Below, one piece after another: positions 62,882 to 64,000 of a stretch of DNA of 64,000 nt. The stretch is from Platycnemis pennipes. Its lineage: Eukaryota; Arthropoda; Insecta; Odonata; Platycnemididae. How positions within the stretch are numbered: the stretch's first letter is position 1; each line of letters starts with the position of its first letter. The position numbers and the translations under genes were made by a program. The stretch lies in NCBI GenBank assembly GCA_933228895.1, contig OW121854.1, positions 91,564,609 through 91,628,608 on the forward strand. The letters are read 5' to 3'. The notes beneath the pieces are model-generated. The model was not told where the DNA came from. It did no database searches and was given only the letters and a program-made list of their open reading frames with translations.

Positions 62882-63297
62882 TCTCATCATCATCAAGGGT
62901 CAACAATCCTAGGATTGGTTTGACGCAGCCCTCCACTCGATTCTTCTATCGGCCAACCTCTTCATACCAACGTAGTTCCTCTCTTTCACGTCCTTTACGA
63001 CCTGCTCCATGTAACTCATACGAGGCCTGCCTCTTCCATTTTTCCCGTTCACTTTCCCCTCGACGATTGTCTTCATCAGGCCATCGTGTCTTAGGATATG
63101 GCCGATTAGGTTGCCCCGTCTTCTTTTTATAGTTTTCAGTAGACTTCTCTATTCTCCCACTCTTCTTAGGACTTCTTCATTTGTCACTCGGTCGATCCAT
63201 TTTATCTTCATCATTCGTCGATAGCACCATATTTCGAATGCTTCCACCCTTTTCTTCTCCGCTGCTGTCATCGTCCATGCCTCACTGCCATAAAGGA
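62882..63297 (-). mobile_element. 5'-truncated LINE 3' end, minus strand
   Basis: The inverse strand encodes the same C-terminal region as 11880-12858 (AAEKKRVEAFE, RRMMKIKWIDRVTNEE, GKVNGKNGRGRPR) and ends in the GATGATGATG tail next to 62882. ATTCATCT occurs on both sides (62877-62884 zone and 63299-63306 zone), fitting a target-site duplication. It is inserted in the duplicated segment 62823-63470. Confidence 0.85.
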
Positions 63298-63884
63298 ATT
63301 CATCTACGTAATGGATCTACGTCTACGTCAAATGGATTCATCTACGTAATGTATAAATGGGATAGTATTTTTTGCATGCCTAAACGGTAGTAATTTTTCT
63401 CTCTGATTGATAATCCATACCTGGTGATGTTATAGCCCTTGCCACACACCCTTGCAGAAAATTGCAGTGAATTATGTGCATGTAATCCTCATTGCATGTT
63501 TATTCATGAATCATCCCTTGCCACACACTCTTGCCTTGGCTTGCTGGGTACTTTATAGACAGAGTAGTGTATAAACGGGGTACTATTTTTTCGCATACCT
63601 ACAAGGTAGTATTGATATCTCTGATTCATAATTGAATATAACTTAAATTAGTAAGTAATATATCACAAAAATCTTTTAAAAACTCCCAAACGGAATCAAA
63701 ACAAATGTGTAATTTTCAAAAGCAATCCCTTGAAAATTACATGATTTTTTAAAAAACCGATTGGGAGTTATCGAGAGTTTTTTGTGGAATTTCAAAATGT
63801 TATCTTCAACGATGGAAAAATTCCACCAAGTTAAGGCAGAAGTTGTCTCAATGACTGAAAATGCTGGTTGGTTGGTTGGTTATT

Positions 63885-64000
63885 CAAGGGAGGCGACCGA
63901 CAACTGAGCTCATTTACGCCATTTAGGATAGGTGGGTAATTGGGTAATGGTAGGAGTTTTCAGGAAACGGAAGAAGGGTGGAGAGAAACCCAGCATCAGT
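63885..64000 (+). repeat. Dispersed repeat, copy 2; runs off the window
   Basis: Same order of words as 34601-34712 (GACCGACAACTGAG, TTTAGGATAGGT, GGTGGAGAGAAACCCAGCAT). It is preceded by a (GGTT)4 run at about 63865. Confidence 0.6.

Larger units (their letters stand above)
62150..63640. repeat. Duplicated segment (at least three partial copies) split by a LINE
   Basis: Copy 1 at 62150-62360 has CTCATAACTG.ATGCTTA...TTTTCCT.AGGGTGG..GTATTGT.ACT, then GGTAGTAA.T.TT and CACACACCCTTGC. Copy 2 starts at 62823, is cut at about 62882 by a LINE, and resumes at about 63340 with GGTAGTAATTTTTCTCTCTGATTG and CCACACACCCTTGC. A third partial copy (CACACACTCTTGCCTTGGCTTGCTGG, GGTAGTA..GAT.TCTCTGATTC) lies at 63515-63640. 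Confidence 0.7.

Overview
The window is eukaryotic nuclear DNA, almost certainly from an arthropod and most likely an insect. It is AT-rich, its genes are split by consensus GT-AG introns of 0.1 to 16 kb, and its introns and spacers are packed with non-LTR retrotransposons, MITEs, tRNA-derived SINEs and foldback repeats. Three protein genes are convincingly present, all on the minus strand: akirin (2728-3913, complete, 4 coding exons, 194 aa); a Sec24C/D-type COPII cargo adaptor (15834-45505, complete, 16 coding exons, 1308 aa, all intron phases consistent); and the C-terminal two thirds of a sphingomyelin synthase (52728-58040, 4 exons seen, 5' exons not found). Exon borders were derived by hand from splice consensus, reading frame and family conservation.

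Layout. 1-2727 is akirin 3' UTR and downstream DNA. 3914-6650 is akirin upstream DNA. 6655-12874 holds two non-LTR retrotransposon copies (one endonuclease+RT relic, one 5'-truncated copy with an intact RT 3' ORF and a 16-bp target-site duplication) plus foldback and MITE elements. 12875-15833 is spacer and Sec24 3' UTR with a GC-richer block. 15834-45505 is Sec24; its introns carry at least five MITEs, SINE copies, a Penelope-like element remnant, a 77-bp-arm palindrome and a hAT transposase pseudogene fused to a LINE 3' end. 45506-46100 is the Sec24 promoter, possibly bidirectional. 46100-52700 is transposon-rich spacer and sphingomyelin synthase 3' DNA. 58040-64000 has no recognised exon and contains LINE 3' ends, tandem duplications and a duplicated segment split by a LINE.

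The three genes are housekeeping or regulatory and have no evident joint pathway beyond the secretory route (Sec24 in ER export; sphingomyelin synthase in Golgi/plasma membrane lipid synthesis). Akirin is a nuclear regulator.

The most interesting signal is non-genic. A Penelope-like element 3' end (GIY-YIG C-terminus, then CCAAT boxes and a TATA box) is followed by a hammerhead-ribozyme-like core. The same CTGANGA / stem / GAAA / short palindrome / GTC grammar recurs in at least six other dispersed foldback or single-copy repeats in the window. A TTAA-flanked MITE family with an internal CpG-rich hairpin that appears to be decaying by CpG deamination is also notable. No bacterial-type system, CRISPR array or viral gene was seen.
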